From positions 2,351,501 through 2,415,500 of the forward strand of contig NZ_JBANRJ010000001.1 of NCBI RefSeq assembly GCF_037154075.1: a stretch of 64,000 bases of DNA. Reading direction: 5' to 3'. Made by a program: the position numbers and the translations under genes. Each line of letters starts with the position of its first letter. Positions within the stretch are counted from its first letter, which is position 1. The notes beneath the pieces are model-generated. The model was given only the letters and a program-made list of their open reading frames with translations. It made no database searches and had not been told where the DNA came from. Positions 46,294 to 56,099 of this stretch are shown in pieces. This DNA comes from Sphingobium aromaticiconvertens (GTDB lineage: Bacteria; Pseudomonadota; Alphaproteobacteria; Sphingomonadales; Sphingomonadaceae).

Positions 46294-49200
46294 ATGCAGG
46301 CCACCAAAACAGCGGGCAAACAGTCCCGCCTTTATCTTTCCCGTATCATGTTCGTCGGCGTCAGCACGATTGCAATCATCCATGCGAACGAAGCGCAGGC
46401 AGGATGCGGTCCGGCTCCAACAGCGGGCAATGATGTCATCATCTGCACCGCTGCCGCGCCCAATCCCTCGACGCCGCCGGCCAGCCTTCAGGCGGGTGAT
46501 GACACGATCAATCTCCAGGGTGGTACGCTCAACGGCTCAATCACGGGCTTCACGGGCAACGACACCTTCAATCTCACCGGCGCGACAGTGACGGGCACTC
46601 TTTTCGGCGGCGAAGACTCGGGTTCGACCAGCGACGACATCTTTAATCTGAACGCGGGTTCTGCGGGCAATGGCACCGAATCGATTGTCGGAGAGCGCGG
46701 CATCGACACGATCAACATCGGCGGAACCGTCATACTCAATGGACGCGTTTCGGGAAGCCAGGGTGCCGACATCATCACAATAACCGGCGGCACGGTAAAT
46801 GGCAGTATCGCGGGCGAAGGGCAGACCTTCTTCGCGGGCACCGCCGCGAGCAATGACGATATCATCATGCTGACCGGGGGTACTGTCACCGGCTCGGTTT
46901 CCGGCGATGACGGTAACGACACTATTACGCTCAGTGGCGCGACCGTTGGCGGTTCGTTGACTGGTGATGCCGGAGACGATGTGATTTCGGTATCGTCCGG
47001 TTCGACGGCAGGTATCTCGGGTGGCGACGGCGCGGACCGGATCACGGTCTCTGGCGGCAGCGCCGGGGCGCTCAACGGCGGCGCAGGCAATGACCAGTTC
47101 ACGGTTTCGGGCGGCACGGTGGGCAGCCTCACCGATGCGGTCGGCAATAATATTCTGACCATGCCTGCGGGCGGCACGGGCATCATCACGGGCAATGTCA
47201 GCTTTGGTCCCGGCGTCGATACGATCAACATGGCGGGCGGCGAGATTCAGGGGACGGTCAGCCAGGGCGATGGCCTGGATGTGCTGAACCTCTCCGGTGG
47301 CACCATCAATCAGGTCTTTCAGGGAGGCGGCCTCGATACCGCGACGATTTCGGGCGGGCGGATCGTGAATGGGCTGGAGGACGGCGATTTCGTTACCATT
47401 ACCGGCGGCCGCATCGGCTTTGTCGATATGAACATCGCCAACAATGTCGTCACCATGTCAGGCGGGCAGATCGACGGCGACCTGACCGCCAGCTTCCAGA
47501 ACGACACGCTCAACCTTTCGGGCGGGACGATCGGCGGGCGGGTCGATTTCGGTCGCGGCGCCAATGCGATCAACATGACTGGGGGCACGATCGTCGGCAC
47601 GATCACGACCGGCGATGGCATGGACACCTATGTTGTGTCGGGCGGCTCGACTGCGGGCATCAACGCTGGCGCGGGCAATGACAGCATCGCCCTGTCGGGT
47701 ACGGGCATCACCGGCTTTATCAATGGTGAAGCAGGGGGCGACACGATTACCGTCGCGGGAGGCACGGTCACAACCGTTGATGGCGGTATCGATGATGATT
47801 CGATCACGATCAGCGGCGGCACGGTGACGACCGCGCTCGGTGGTCTTGGCAATGACCGTCTGGCGGTTTCCGGCGGTATTGTCACTACGCTCGATGGTGG
47901 TGACGGCGACGACCTTTACACCGTCTCAGGCGGTACGATCGCGGCGGTAACCGATCTTCTCGGCAATAATGCACTCGCTATGCCCGCAGGCGGTACGGGC
48001 GCTATCACCAATGTGACGTTCGGTGCGGGCACCGACAGCATCGACGTGGCGAGCGGCCAGATCACGGGCCTTGCCAGTCTTGGCGATGGCAATGACAGTT
48101 TTATCCAATCTGGGGGCTTGGTTGCCGCCGTGTCGCTTGGCGCGGGTGCTGACATCGCTACGATTTCCGGGGGTACGCTCGGTACGATCAACGGCAACGA
48201 TGGCGACGACGCGATCACCATCAGCGGTGGCGCGGTTACGGACGTTCTTGGCGGCCTCGGCAATGATCAGCTAATCATTTCTGGTGGCAGCGCCGGAACG
48301 CTGCAGGGTGGGGAGGGCAACGACCAGTTCACGGTTTCGGGTGGCACGGTGGGCAGCCTCACCGATGCGGTCGGCAACAATATGCTGACCATGCCTGCGG
48401 GCGGCACGGGCATCATCACGGGCAATGTCAGCTTTGGTCCTGGCGTCGATACGATCAACATGGCGGGCGGCGAGATTCAGGGGACGGTCAGCCAGGGCGA
48501 TGGCCTGGATGTGCTGAACCTCTCCGGTGGCACCATCAATCAGGTCTTTCAGGGAGGCGGCCTCGATACCGCGACGATTTCGGGCGGGCGGATCGTGAAT
48601 GGGCTGGAGGACGGCGATTTCGTTACCATTACCGGCGGCCGCATCGGCTTTGTCGATATGAACATCGCCAACAATGTCGTCACCATGTCAGGCGGGCAGA
48701 TCGACGGCGACCTGACCGCCAGCTTCCAGAACGACACGCTCAACCTTTCGGGCGGGACAATCGGCGGGCGGGTCGATTTCGGTCGCGGCGCCAATGTGAT
48801 CAACATGACCGGGGGCACGATCGTCGGCACGATCACGACCGGCGATGGCGTGGACACCTATGTTGTGTCGGGCGGCTCGACTGCGGGCATCAACGCTGGC
48901 GCGGGCAATGACAGCATCGCCCTGTCGGGTACGGGCGTAGTAGGCGCGGTCAACGCGGGCGATGGCGACGACGCGTTCAACTGGACGAGCGGTACGCTCA
49001 CCAACTTCAACGGTGGCATTGGCAGCGATACTGCGCTCGTCACGGGCGGCGCGAACCTTTCACAACTCACGCTGCTCGATGGTGGCGACGATTCGAGCGC
49101 GGCCGATGGCTGGGTAGATATATTGACCTTCCAGGGCGTGTCGGCAGATTTGCCGACGATCGCCAATTGGGAACAAGTTGCGCTTACGCAGAACACGGCC

Positions 49201-51351
49201 ATCAACATCACGCCGGGCGGTATGGACTTTGGCGATGGCAACGTATCGATCGACGACACATCAAGTGTAACAGGTGGCCCCGATGCGGGCGGCACGGTCG
49301 ATATTGGCGGTAATCTCCACAATGACGGCATCATCGTGAGCGAAGTACCTGTCGATATCGCAATCGGGGGCAATCTCGACAATAGTGGCGCGATCGATGC
49401 CAGCGGAGGCAGTCTCGATGTAGGCGGCGATGTCGATAATAGCGGAGCCATCACCACGGATGCGCCGATCGACATCGACATCGGTGCTACTCTCGACAAT
49501 AGCGGAACGGTCACCCTCGGCGAAGGCGGGATGGTCGATGTCGTTGGTGATGTGGATAATAGCGGCGAGATCATTTCCGGAGCGCCGGTCGATATCGCAA
49601 TCGGAGGCGATCTCGACAATAGTGGCGCGATCGATGCCAGCGGAGGCAGTCTCGATGTAGGCGGCGATGTCGATAATAGCGGAGCCATCACCACGGATGC
49701 GCCGATCGACATCGACATCGGTGCTACTCTCGACAATAGCGGAACCGTCACCCTCGGCGGAGGCGGGACGGTCGATGTCGTTGGTGATGTCACCAATGGT
49801 GGGACACTGATCGTTGCGGGGAACAATACCGCGATAAACCTGGGCAGCGACCTCATCAATGGCGGTGCGATCGATATTTCCGGCGAAGGCAACAGCCTCG
49901 ACGTGGCGGGCGACCTCGTCAATGACGGGCTGATCGACCTGACCGACAGCGATGCTGTCGTCACCGTGAATGGCGTGATAACCAACAATGGCGATATCAT
50001 GGGCAGCGGCGGGTCCGCCGTCATCAATGCCGGGGGCGGGTTTGCCAATGGTGGTACGATCGACCTGAGTGGCGGCGGTGCGGGCGACAGCCTGACGATC
50101 ATCGGCGACGTGACCGGCACCGGTACGCTGATCATCGACACCGACATCACCGCAACCGGCGGCAGCGCGGATCATCTGGTGATCGAGGGCGCGCTGAATG
50201 GCGCGATCGATGCCCATATTGTCAATGTCGGCGGGCCGGTCACTACGCCGCCACAAGAGGGATCGGGCGCAACGATCATCACCGCGACCGATGGCTCCAA
50301 TGCCACAATCACGTTCAATGCGCCCTTCAACTATGCGCCTATCGGCCCGTGGCGTTATGAACTTGCGCAAGACGGCGGCGAAGTCCGTCTCCAGCCACGG
50401 TTCGACAGTGAGGACGGTAACAGCTTCGCGGCGCTCACGCCTTCCGCAGCGGGCGCGGTCATCGCGCCGGAGGCGGTGCTTGGCATTACCGACATGTTCC
50501 TTCCCCATATCCGCGAACGTCAGGGCCAGTCGCTGACGGCCAGCGATGGTTTCCAGGGATGGGCGCGGGTTGAAGGCAGCATCAGCGATCTGGATGGCAG
50601 GGGTTATTCCGTCGGCTATCATCAGCGCAGCGGGATTGCACAGGTCGGCATCGGTCTGGCCAAGCCGACCGCAGACACCGATATGCTGATGGCGGGCATA
50701 ACCCTTGGTATTGGCCGGGGCGACTGGACCCCCCGGCTTCGCAGCGCGCGCGCCGATCTCGATGTCAAATCCACGGCGTTCGGCTTCTATGCGACCTGGT
50801 TCGAACAGGCCGATCAATCGGGCGGCTGGTATGCCGATTTCGTCGCGCAGATGAGCCGCTTCGATTTCAAACTGGATGTACCTGAAGCGCGCATTGCCGA
50901 TTATGACGGGCACGGGATCGGCGCGTCGCTTGAGGTGGGCTATATCGCGCAGACGGGGGGCTGGCGGATCGAACCAAAGCTGCGCTTCACCTATCTCTCC
51001 AGTCATGTCGATGGCTTCATCGGCGCGGATGGCCTTCAGGCGCAGACGAACGACAATGGACGATATCGCGGTCGGGCCGCAGTCCGGCTATCGACGGACA
51101 AGCCCTTGGGCGGGGCGGTTCTGACGCCGACAGTGACGCTGGGCGTGGCGCATGATTTCAAGGCTGACCGGGGCGTGATCGTCGGTTTCGACCGGCTTGA
51201 GGCCAACAGCCCGAAAACGGTGGCCGAAGGCGGGCTTGGCCTCAATCTGCGTGTCGGCGAGAATGTGCGGCTGTTCACGGAGGCCGAAGGGCGGATCGCC
51301 AGCCATTATTGGGAAACCACTGCGCGTGGGGGGCTGACGATCCGCTGGTAG
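46294..51351 (+). CDS. Giant autotransporter with RTX-like GGxGND passenger repeats
   Basis: 1685 residues. ATG 46294 follows AAGGGAG by six bases. An extended signal region (about 35 residues, ending NEAQA-G) precedes two cysteines close together (CGPAP..., IIC). Residues 50-1000 are repeating beta-strand units with turns such as GDDGNDTITLSG, GGAGNDQFTVSG and GGDGDDLYTVSG, resembling RTX calcium-binding nonapeptides. Residues about 1020-1170 are DNSGAI/GGDVDNSG repeats. The last 265 residues (from GFQGWARVEGS, about 1419) form the autotransporter barrel with a terminal Trp (LTIRW). So it is a type V secreted adhesin-like protein exposed on the surface. Two long internal duplications are listed separately. 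Adhesion or biofilm roles are inference. Confidence 0.88.
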   Translation: MQATKTAGKQSRLYLSRIMFVGVSTIAIIHANEAQAGCGPAPTAGNDVIICTAAAPNPSTPPASLQAGDDTINLQGGTLNGSITGFTGNDTFNLTGATVTGTLFGGEDSGSTSDDIFNLNAGSAGNGTESIVGERGIDTINIGGTVILNGRVSGSQGADIITITGGTVNGSIAGEGQTFFAGTAASNDDIIMLTGGTVTGSVSGDDGNDTITLSGATVGGSLTGDAGDDVISVSSGSTAGISGGDGADRITVSGGSAGALNGGAGNDQFTVSGGTVGSLTDAVGNNILTMPAGGTGIITGNVSFGPGVDTINMAGGEIQGTVSQGDGLDVLNLSGGTINQVFQGGGLDTATISGGRIVNGLEDGDFVTITGGRIGFVDMNIANNVVTMSGGQIDGDLTASFQNDTLNLSGGTIGGRVDFGRGANAINMTGGTIVGTITTGDGMDTYVVSGGSTAGINAGAGNDSIALSGTGITGFINGEAGGDTITVAGGTVTTVDGGIDDDSITISGGTVTTALGGLGNDRLAVSGGIVTTLDGGDGDDLYTVSGGTIAAVTDLLGNNALAMPAGGTGAITNVTFGAGTDSIDVASGQITGLASLGDGNDSFIQSGGLVAAVSLGAGADIATISGGTLGTINGNDGDDAITISGGAVTDVLGGLGNDQLIISGGSAGTLQGGEGNDQFTVSGGTVGSLTDAVGNNMLTMPAGGTGIITGNVSFGPGVDTINMAGGEIQGTVSQGDGLDVLNLSGGTINQVFQGGGLDTATISGGRIVNGLEDGDFVTITGGRIGFVDMNIANNVVTMSGGQIDGDLTASFQNDTLNLSGGTIGGRVDFGRGANVINMTGGTIVGTITTGDGVDTYVVSGGSTAGINAGAGNDSIALSGTGVVGAVNAGDGDDAFNWTSGTLTNFNGGIGSDTALVTGGANLSQLTLLDGGDDSSAADGWVDILTFQGVSADLPTIANWEQVALTQNTAINITPGGMDFGDGNVSIDDTSSVTGGPDAGGTVDIGGNLHNDGIIVSEVPVDIAIGGNLDNSGAIDASGGSLDVGGDVDNSGAITTDAPIDIDIGATLDNSGTVTLGEGGMVDVVGDVDNSGEIISGAPVDIAIGGDLDNSGAIDASGGSLDVGGDVDNSGAITTDAPIDIDIGATLDNSGTVTLGGGGTVDVVGDVTNGGTLIVAGNNTAINLGSDLINGGAIDISGEGNSLDVAGDLVNDGLIDLTDSDAVVTVNGVITNNGDIMGSGGSAVINAGGGFANGGTIDLSGGGAGDSLTIIGDVTGTGTLIIDTDITATGGSADHLVIEGALNGAIDAHIVNVGGPVTTPPQEGSGATIITATDGSNATITFNAPFNYAPIGPWRYELAQDGGEVRLQPRFDSEDGNSFAALTPSAAGAVIAPEAVLGITDMFLPHIRERQGQSLTASDGFQGWARVEGSISDLDGRGYSVGYHQRSGIAQVGIGLAKPTADTDMLMAGITLGIGRGDWTPRLRSARADLDVKSTAFGFYATWFEQADQSGGWYADFVAQMSRFDFKLDVPEARIADYDGHGIGASLEVGYIAQTGGWRIEPKLRFTYLSSHVDGFIGADGLQAQTNDNGRYRGRAAVRLSTDKPLGGAVLTPTVTLGVAHDFKADRGVIVGFDRLEANSPKTVAEGGLGLNLRVGENVRLFTEAEGRIASHYWETTARGGLTIRW
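47092..47706 (+). repeat. Autotransporter internal duplication, copy A (615 bases)
   Basis: Matches 48322-48936 almost base for base at an offset of exactly 1230 (410 codons); I see only a handful of substitutions, most silent. Weaker similarity continues upstream. In frame, so it copies about 205 residues. Confidence 0.9.
48322..48936 (+). repeat. Autotransporter internal duplication, copy B (615 bases)
   Basis: Partner of 47092-47706. Recombination between the copies would remove exactly 410 codons and keep the frame, giving a shorter passenger. Confidence 0.9.
49351..49791 (+). repeat. Direct repeat pair with 237-base period in the autotransporter
   Basis: Bases 49351-49554 recur at 49588-49791 with few changes (period 79 codons). 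The units code DASGGSLDVGGDVDNSGAI-type strands. Confidence 0.88.
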
Positions 51352-51358
51352 GGGAGGC

Positions 51359-52896
51359 TTATCGGTGGCGTTTAGCTGGCCTTAATCGCTTCCAGCCGAT
51401 GACTATGCCTGTCACCGAAATGGCAAGTCCCGCTGCCGATAAAAGCCACATCAGCCCGTCGCGCAGGGGCCGCCATGTGAGTAGCCAAGGCAGGTCGAAA
51501 CTGTGCAACGCGGCGAACAGCCAGCGATAGGTGCGGCTGCCCGATCCCATCTGCTCCAGCAGCGCGCCAGTCGCGGGATCGACGTGCAGCCATGTCTGGA
51601 CCGGATCGTCGAACACCAGTCGTAGCACGGGGAGCGGCCGCGCGTCGCTGCGCGGATCGCCGGTGCCGTACCAATAGCGGTCATAGCGATCGAGGCGCTG
51701 GGCCGCGACCAGCCGACCGTTCGGGACAGCGGCCCGCGCGATGGCCTCGATCCGGGTTTGTGCAATCGGCGCAGGTTGCGCCGTCGCGCCGTCCAGCAGT
51801 ATTTTGTCCTGCGGCCCACCCCGCGCGATCATCACCGGAGTACTGCCTAGATAGATGAAGTTCACCTCGCGCGCGTCCTGTGCCACTCGCGCCAGTTGCG
51901 GCAGATCGGTCGGCACGAAGCCCGAAGGGTCGCCTGCATAACGCTCGGCAATGTCCGCACCGCCGCCATCGCGGAACCCGCCCCAGGGACTCATCGACAG
52001 CCAGCCGCTGAACACCCATGTGAGCAGGAAAAGTCCACCGATCAACCCGATGATATGATGCCATTTCATCCAGCCGCGATAGGGGCTGACCGATCCCGAC
52101 TTGTGCCGCTTGGACAGCCTGACGCGCAGCAGTCCGATCCAGATGCCAGCGATCGCTCCCAGCATCCCGATGCCGGACGTCCACAAGACCGCATGCCGCC
52201 ATGGGTTCTGATGGACCCGCAGCGCCGTGAATAGATCCAGTGCGGCACCGCGCCCAGCCAGTTCCAGAACCGCTCATGCGCGGTCGTGTTCTGAACGACC
52301 TCGCCGGTTTTCTGCGCGACATAGATGTCGGTTCCCGCCGCATCGGCCAGACGGACCCGCCAAAAGGGCGCCATCTTTTTATAGGCCCCCGTGACGACCC
52401 ATTGGTCATGATCGACATGCGAGATCGATTCCACTGGAGCATGGACAAGGACGGCGGCGATCGCGCCTGCTCGCACAGCATCGACCGACCGAATTTCCGC
52501 GCCTATCTGTGCCGATACGGCGCGCCGCCCGTCCTTGGTCACGAAGCTATAGATGGGATCGCCACCCGTCATGCCGATCCGCATTTCGGACGGGAATGTG
52601 GCTTGTTTCAGGCTGGCGAGTGCCACGTCCGGTCCCACCTTGACCCGCGCCCAGTCGATCGGCGGAGCGCTGGCGATCCGTTCGGGTGCGCGGAACGAGG
52701 GAAATGGGACGTACATCATCACCACCCCCGACACGAACCAGATAGCGAAGAAGAGGCACAGAATGATACCGGTCCAGCGATGGAAAAAATAGAGCCATCG
52801 CTTCGTCGCGCGCCATGCGGCCTTCGAAGAAGCGGGGCGGGGAAGCGCGTATGGCGCGCCCCCGTTGGCGACCAGCGCCGCGTCAAAAGGCGACAT
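51359..52896 (-). pseudogene. PepSY-associated membrane protein (PiuB-like) interrupted by a one-base frameshift
   Basis: The N-terminal half is read from the ATG at 52896 (YFFHRWTGIILCLFFAIWF helix, PepSY-like domain, WNWLGAVPHWIY) and the C-terminal half in another frame from about 52230 (ALRVHQNPWRHAVLWTSG, then SGIGMLGAIAGIWIGLL, KWHHIIGLIGGLFLLTW and a last helix ISVTGIVIGWKRLRPAK). The two join perfectly if one T is added in the coding strand at TATTCACGG (TATTTCACG), near 52230-52235. Restored length is about 511 residues. PiuB relatives accompany siderophore or B12 receptors and may reduce or help import the ligand. The start overlaps the BtuB-like gene's end, so they form an operon. 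Confidence 0.87.
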
Positions 52897-55009
52897 GGAT
52901 GCTCGCCTCCACCGCGCGCGGATCGCCCAGCACCCATTGCGATGCGCCATAGGTCGCCCGCACATAGGTTTCATCGAAGACGTTCCGCAGGCGCAGGCTG
53001 GCGCTCGCGCCCTCGATAAACTGCCAACGTATACCGATGTCGGTCAGCGTATAGGACGGGATGACGCGGGTGTTCGCGGCATCCTGATAGCGCTTACCGA
53101 CATAGCTGACCCCGCCATCGGCGATCCAGCCATCGGCAAATTCCCAGCTTATGAAGGCATTGGCGGTCTTTGTCGCCACATTGGTGGGTCGGTTGCCCGC
53201 GCGTTGGAACAGGACGCCGCCAACGGATTCGGCGAAATCTTCATAGCGGGCGCGCAGCACCGCACCGTTGAGGGAGAGGGTGAGCCGCTCGATCGGTTCC
53301 AGCGACAAGGACGCTTCGATGCCCTTTGATGATTGCTGGCCAACCTGGACCTGGATGGTCGGGATCAACGGGTCGGAGGTCAGCAGCTTTTTCTTGATGA
53401 TGTCATAGGCGGCCAGCGTCCACTGCCCGCGCGTACCCCAGAAGATATGCTTGATCCCGACCTCATATTGGCGGCCCGTGGACAGATCGAAACTGCTCTG
53501 CGTGAGGCTGGTCGAAACGAGCGCGCCGACCGGATCGGCGGCGGTCGCATATTGGCCGTAGAGCGACAGGGTGGGGATCGGATTATAGACCGCGCCCACG
53601 CGCCATGTGACCGCATCGGGCGTGCCGGTGAAATTATTGGCGGCGTTCACATAGTCGGTCTTTGTGATTTCCGGCCGATCGTAGCGCAGGCCACCAACCA
53701 GCGAGAATTGCTCGCTGAACTTCAGCCGGTCCTCGGCAAAGATCGAATACTGCCGGATCTTGTTGGTGTAGCGCGGCTTGGTCGTCGCGGTGGGCTGGTC
53801 GATGAACAGGCCGGAGACCGGGTTGATGAGGTCGATCAGGCGGGTGGCATTGTTCCCGCTATTGCTGACATTCTTGTAGCGGATGCGGTTGACGTCGAAG
53901 CCGATGACCAACTGGTTTTCAAGGCTGCCCAGACTGTGGTTCACGTTCGCGGTGGTGCGGTTCCCGGTCTGTTTCTGGATATGATAGAGTTCCAGAAAGC
54001 TGGACTGGCGGATTTGCGCGGGCGTGGTCGCGGTCGCCGGAACATAGGTGACATTCTCCGCATTGTTCCAATATTTGTTCGCCCACAGATGGTAGAAGGT
54101 GCTGCGGATGGTGATGGCGTCGGAGGGACCCCACTCGATCTTGGCCTGACTCCAATTGTCGCGGAAACGCAGCTTTGCGTCGGTGACATTATAGTTGTTG
54201 CGTCGGATCGACCGATCCAGCTTGCCGTCGATCAGTGGCACGCCGAACCATGTGCGCGGCTTTTGCGTGCTGAAATCATGCGACAGGGTGATGCTGAGGT
54301 CGGATGCGGGTTTCAACCGGATCGCGCCTGACAGCGCTAGCGCGCTGTTGTCTCCCCGATCCATCCAGCCGTCCGAACGGCGATAGCTGGCGTCGGCGCG
54401 GAAGCCGACGACATCGCTGATCGGTCCGCCCGCTCCAGCCGCGATGCTATAGGTGTCGAAGGACGCAGCGCTTGCGCGGCCGCCAATCTCCAGCGTGTCG
54501 CCCGGTTGCCTGCGGGTCACGTTCCCCGCGCCGCCGATCGCCCCCTCGCCATAAAGGACCGATGCCGGGCCGCGCAGGATTTCCACGTTTTGCGCCATCC
54601 ACGGGTCGGCCGGGAAGGTCAGCGTGTTGTTATACATCCGCATCCCGTCATAGAGGGTCATCACCGAGTTCTGGCCGGTGAAACCGCGCGCCGACAGGCC
54701 ATAGCCAAAGACGCCGGACGTGTTGACGATGCCTGTGGCCCGCGCCGCCGCATCCTGAATGGTGAGGTCGCCGCGCAGGCGGATCGCATCGCCGTCCAGC
54801 GTCTCGACACTGGCGGGCGTCTCCAGTGGTGTCAGGCCAAGGCGGCTGGCGCTGTCGGATTTGATGTTCAGGCGCAGTTGATCGACGACGCCCGTGACGA
54901 TGATCGTCTCGCTCTCCGCATCCGGCGCGGCGGCGGGTTGCTGGGCGTGAGCAAATGTGGGCGCAACTAGAGTAAGGGCCGCAAACGCAGCCAGCGTGAA
55001 ATTGTTCAT
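52883..55009 (-). CDS. TonB-dependent receptor, probable cobalamin (BtuB-like) transporter
   Basis: 708 residues from the ATG at 55009 (GGGGGAT just upstream). A signal peptide (ending TFAHA-Q), TonB box ETIIVTG, plug domain (TPASVETLDGDAIRLRG, PWMAQNVEILRGPASVLYG) and a 22-stranded barrel ending with Phe (ASIHVAF). By sequence it resembles siderophore receptors, but a cobalamin riboswitch lies in its 5' leader, so B12 or another corrinoid is the likely cargo. It overlaps the PepSY gene by 14 bases. Confidence 0.9.
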   Translation of the reverse strand: MNNFTLAAFAALTLVAPTFAHAQQPAAAPDAESETIIVTGVVDQLRLNIKSDSASRLGLTPLETPASVETLDGDAIRLRGDLTIQDAAARATGIVNTSGVFGYGLSARGFTGQNSVMTLYDGMRMYNNTLTFPADPWMAQNVEILRGPASVLYGEGAIGGAGNVTRRQPGDTLEIGGRASAASFDTYSIAAGAGGPISDVVGFRADASYRRSDGWMDRGDNSALALSGAIRLKPASDLSITLSHDFSTQKPRTWFGVPLIDGKLDRSIRRNNYNVTDAKLRFRDNWSQAKIEWGPSDAITIRSTFYHLWANKYWNNAENVTYVPATATTPAQIRQSSFLELYHIQKQTGNRTTANVNHSLGSLENQLVIGFDVNRIRYKNVSNSGNNATRLIDLINPVSGLFIDQPTATTKPRYTNKIRQYSIFAEDRLKFSEQFSLVGGLRYDRPEITKTDYVNAANNFTGTPDAVTWRVGAVYNPIPTLSLYGQYATAADPVGALVSTSLTQSSFDLSTGRQYEVGIKHIFWGTRGQWTLAAYDIIKKKLLTSDPLIPTIQVQVGQQSSKGIEASLSLEPIERLTLSLNGAVLRARYEDFAESVGGVLFQRAGNRPTNVATKTANAFISWEFADGWIADGGVSYVGKRYQDAANTRVIPSYTLTDIGIRWQFIEGASASLRLRNVFDETYVRATYGASQWVLGDPRAVEASIHVAF

Positions 55010-55197
55010 GTTATCCCCCGTCGGCGTCAAACGACGTTGGGCGGGGGCGTGCCGTTCACGAACGGTCGGCGCCATGCATCGACCGGACGCCAGGGGGGAC
55101 CGACACACAGAACCGATGCGGCCCCAGCCGCTCGTTCGTCGCTCAGACGGAGTTCACCGTGCCGCGGCCATCCCCTGGACCAAGGCAAGAGCGACCA

Positions 55198-55433
55198 GAC
55201 GCCGGCAGGTCTCCTGGCTCATGGGTCATCGCTTGATATACGGCCTTCCCAGGCCTCGCAGGATTTATCGTCCGGCCCAGTGGCTGGCGGCTCGGGAACT
55301 TGCCCGTCCGCTCATGTATATCGCGCTCGCCACTTACAGTTGCAGGGACAGCTGCGGATTTGGATGGTCGCCCCCGAAAGGTTGCTCACCCACACCGCAT
55401 TCCCGTTTTAATCCCCTTGCGGGGAACCGACGC
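55198..55433 (-). promoter_or_regulatory. Cobalamin riboswitch (controls the BtuB-like receptor)
   Basis: Read on the minus strand the element shows, in order, GGTTCCCC, GGGAATGCGGTG, the core CCGCAGCTGTCCCTGCAAC-TGTAAG, AGCCACTGGG, GGGAAGGCC and the B12 box GAGCCAGGAGACCTGCC. This order is that of AdoCbl riboswitches. The expression platform lies in the 190 bases before the start codon. Binding of B12 should lower receptor expression. Confidence 0.93.
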
Positions 55434-55512
55434 GATCAATGTTCATGCAGGCGACCGATGGTCGATGCACGAACGCGGCATGCATATGAGCAGGGTTTTG
55501 AAATCGCAAGCG

Positions 55513-56064
55513 TCATGATGTGATCGCCTGCAACCGCCATACGCGGTTCCACGACAGATGTACCTGGGACAGCGGTGCGATGTCGATGCGCAGCGTGGCT
55601 TCCGGCGGAATGTCCAGCGCGGCTGCGATGGTCGCGCGGATCACCATGGGATGGGTGATCGCCAGCCTGTCTTCGCCCCCGGCGCATTGATCGGCGAGCC
55701 AGTCCGCCATCCGGTCCCGCACCGTTGCCAGCGACTCACCACCCGGTGCGCCGCTGGCCGGGTCGGCCATCCAGTTGGCGAAAAAATCGGGGCTATCGGC
55801 ATGGAGATCGCCGAGCGCACGGCCTGCCCAGTCGCCATGATCCATATCTCGCAGCGCAATGTCGGTCTTCGCCATAATGCCCAATGCGTCGGCGGTCTGA
55901 CGAGCGGCCAGTGATGGGCTGGTCAGGCAGTCGCGTCGTTCCATCCGCAGGGCTTGCGTCTTGGTGAGGCCGCCGCCGTCGATCGGATCGTCATGCCCCG
56001 GAAAGGCACCCTCGCGCATGGCGCGAGTGGCGGCGTGGCATAGCAGGATCAGGTGAATCGACAG
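55513..56064 (-). CDS. CobC-like histidine phosphatase family protein
   Basis: The body (SPSLAARQTADAL, DMDHGDWAGRALGDL, GGESLATVRDRMADWL and the second His in AITHPMVIRATI) is the phosphoglycerate-mutase-like fold of alpha-ribazole phosphatases. Its first strand SIHLILLCHAATRAMREGAFPG lies upstream of the first ATG (56019); the only start that includes it is a CTG at 56064, which follows a TAA and has GGAG seven bases before it. The RHG motif reads CHA, so the usual Arg is missing, while the phospho-His is kept. Its position between two B12 riboswitches suggests corrinoid salvage. Confidence 0.75.
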   Translation of the reverse strand: MSIHLILLCHAATRAMREGAFPGHDDPIDGGGLTKTQALRMERRDCLTSPSLAARQTADALGIMAKTDIALRDMDHGDWAGRALGDLHADSPDFFANWMADPASGAPGGESLATVRDRMADWLADQCAGGEDRLAITHPMVIRATIAAALDIPPEATLRIDIAPLSQVHLSWNRVWRLQAITS

Positions 56065-56099
56065 TTAGGGTCTCCACTGTGTTTGAGAGGGGGGTGATT

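Noticed and set aside
46903..48300. CRISPR-like regular repeats
   Set aside because: The periodicity is codon-based, in one long open frame, with protein-level GGxGND units; there are no unique spacers.
49261..51006. 581-codon open frame opposite the autotransporter
   Set aside because: It is a mirror of the repetitive GC-rich autotransporter codons and carries no signal, motif or ribosome binding site.
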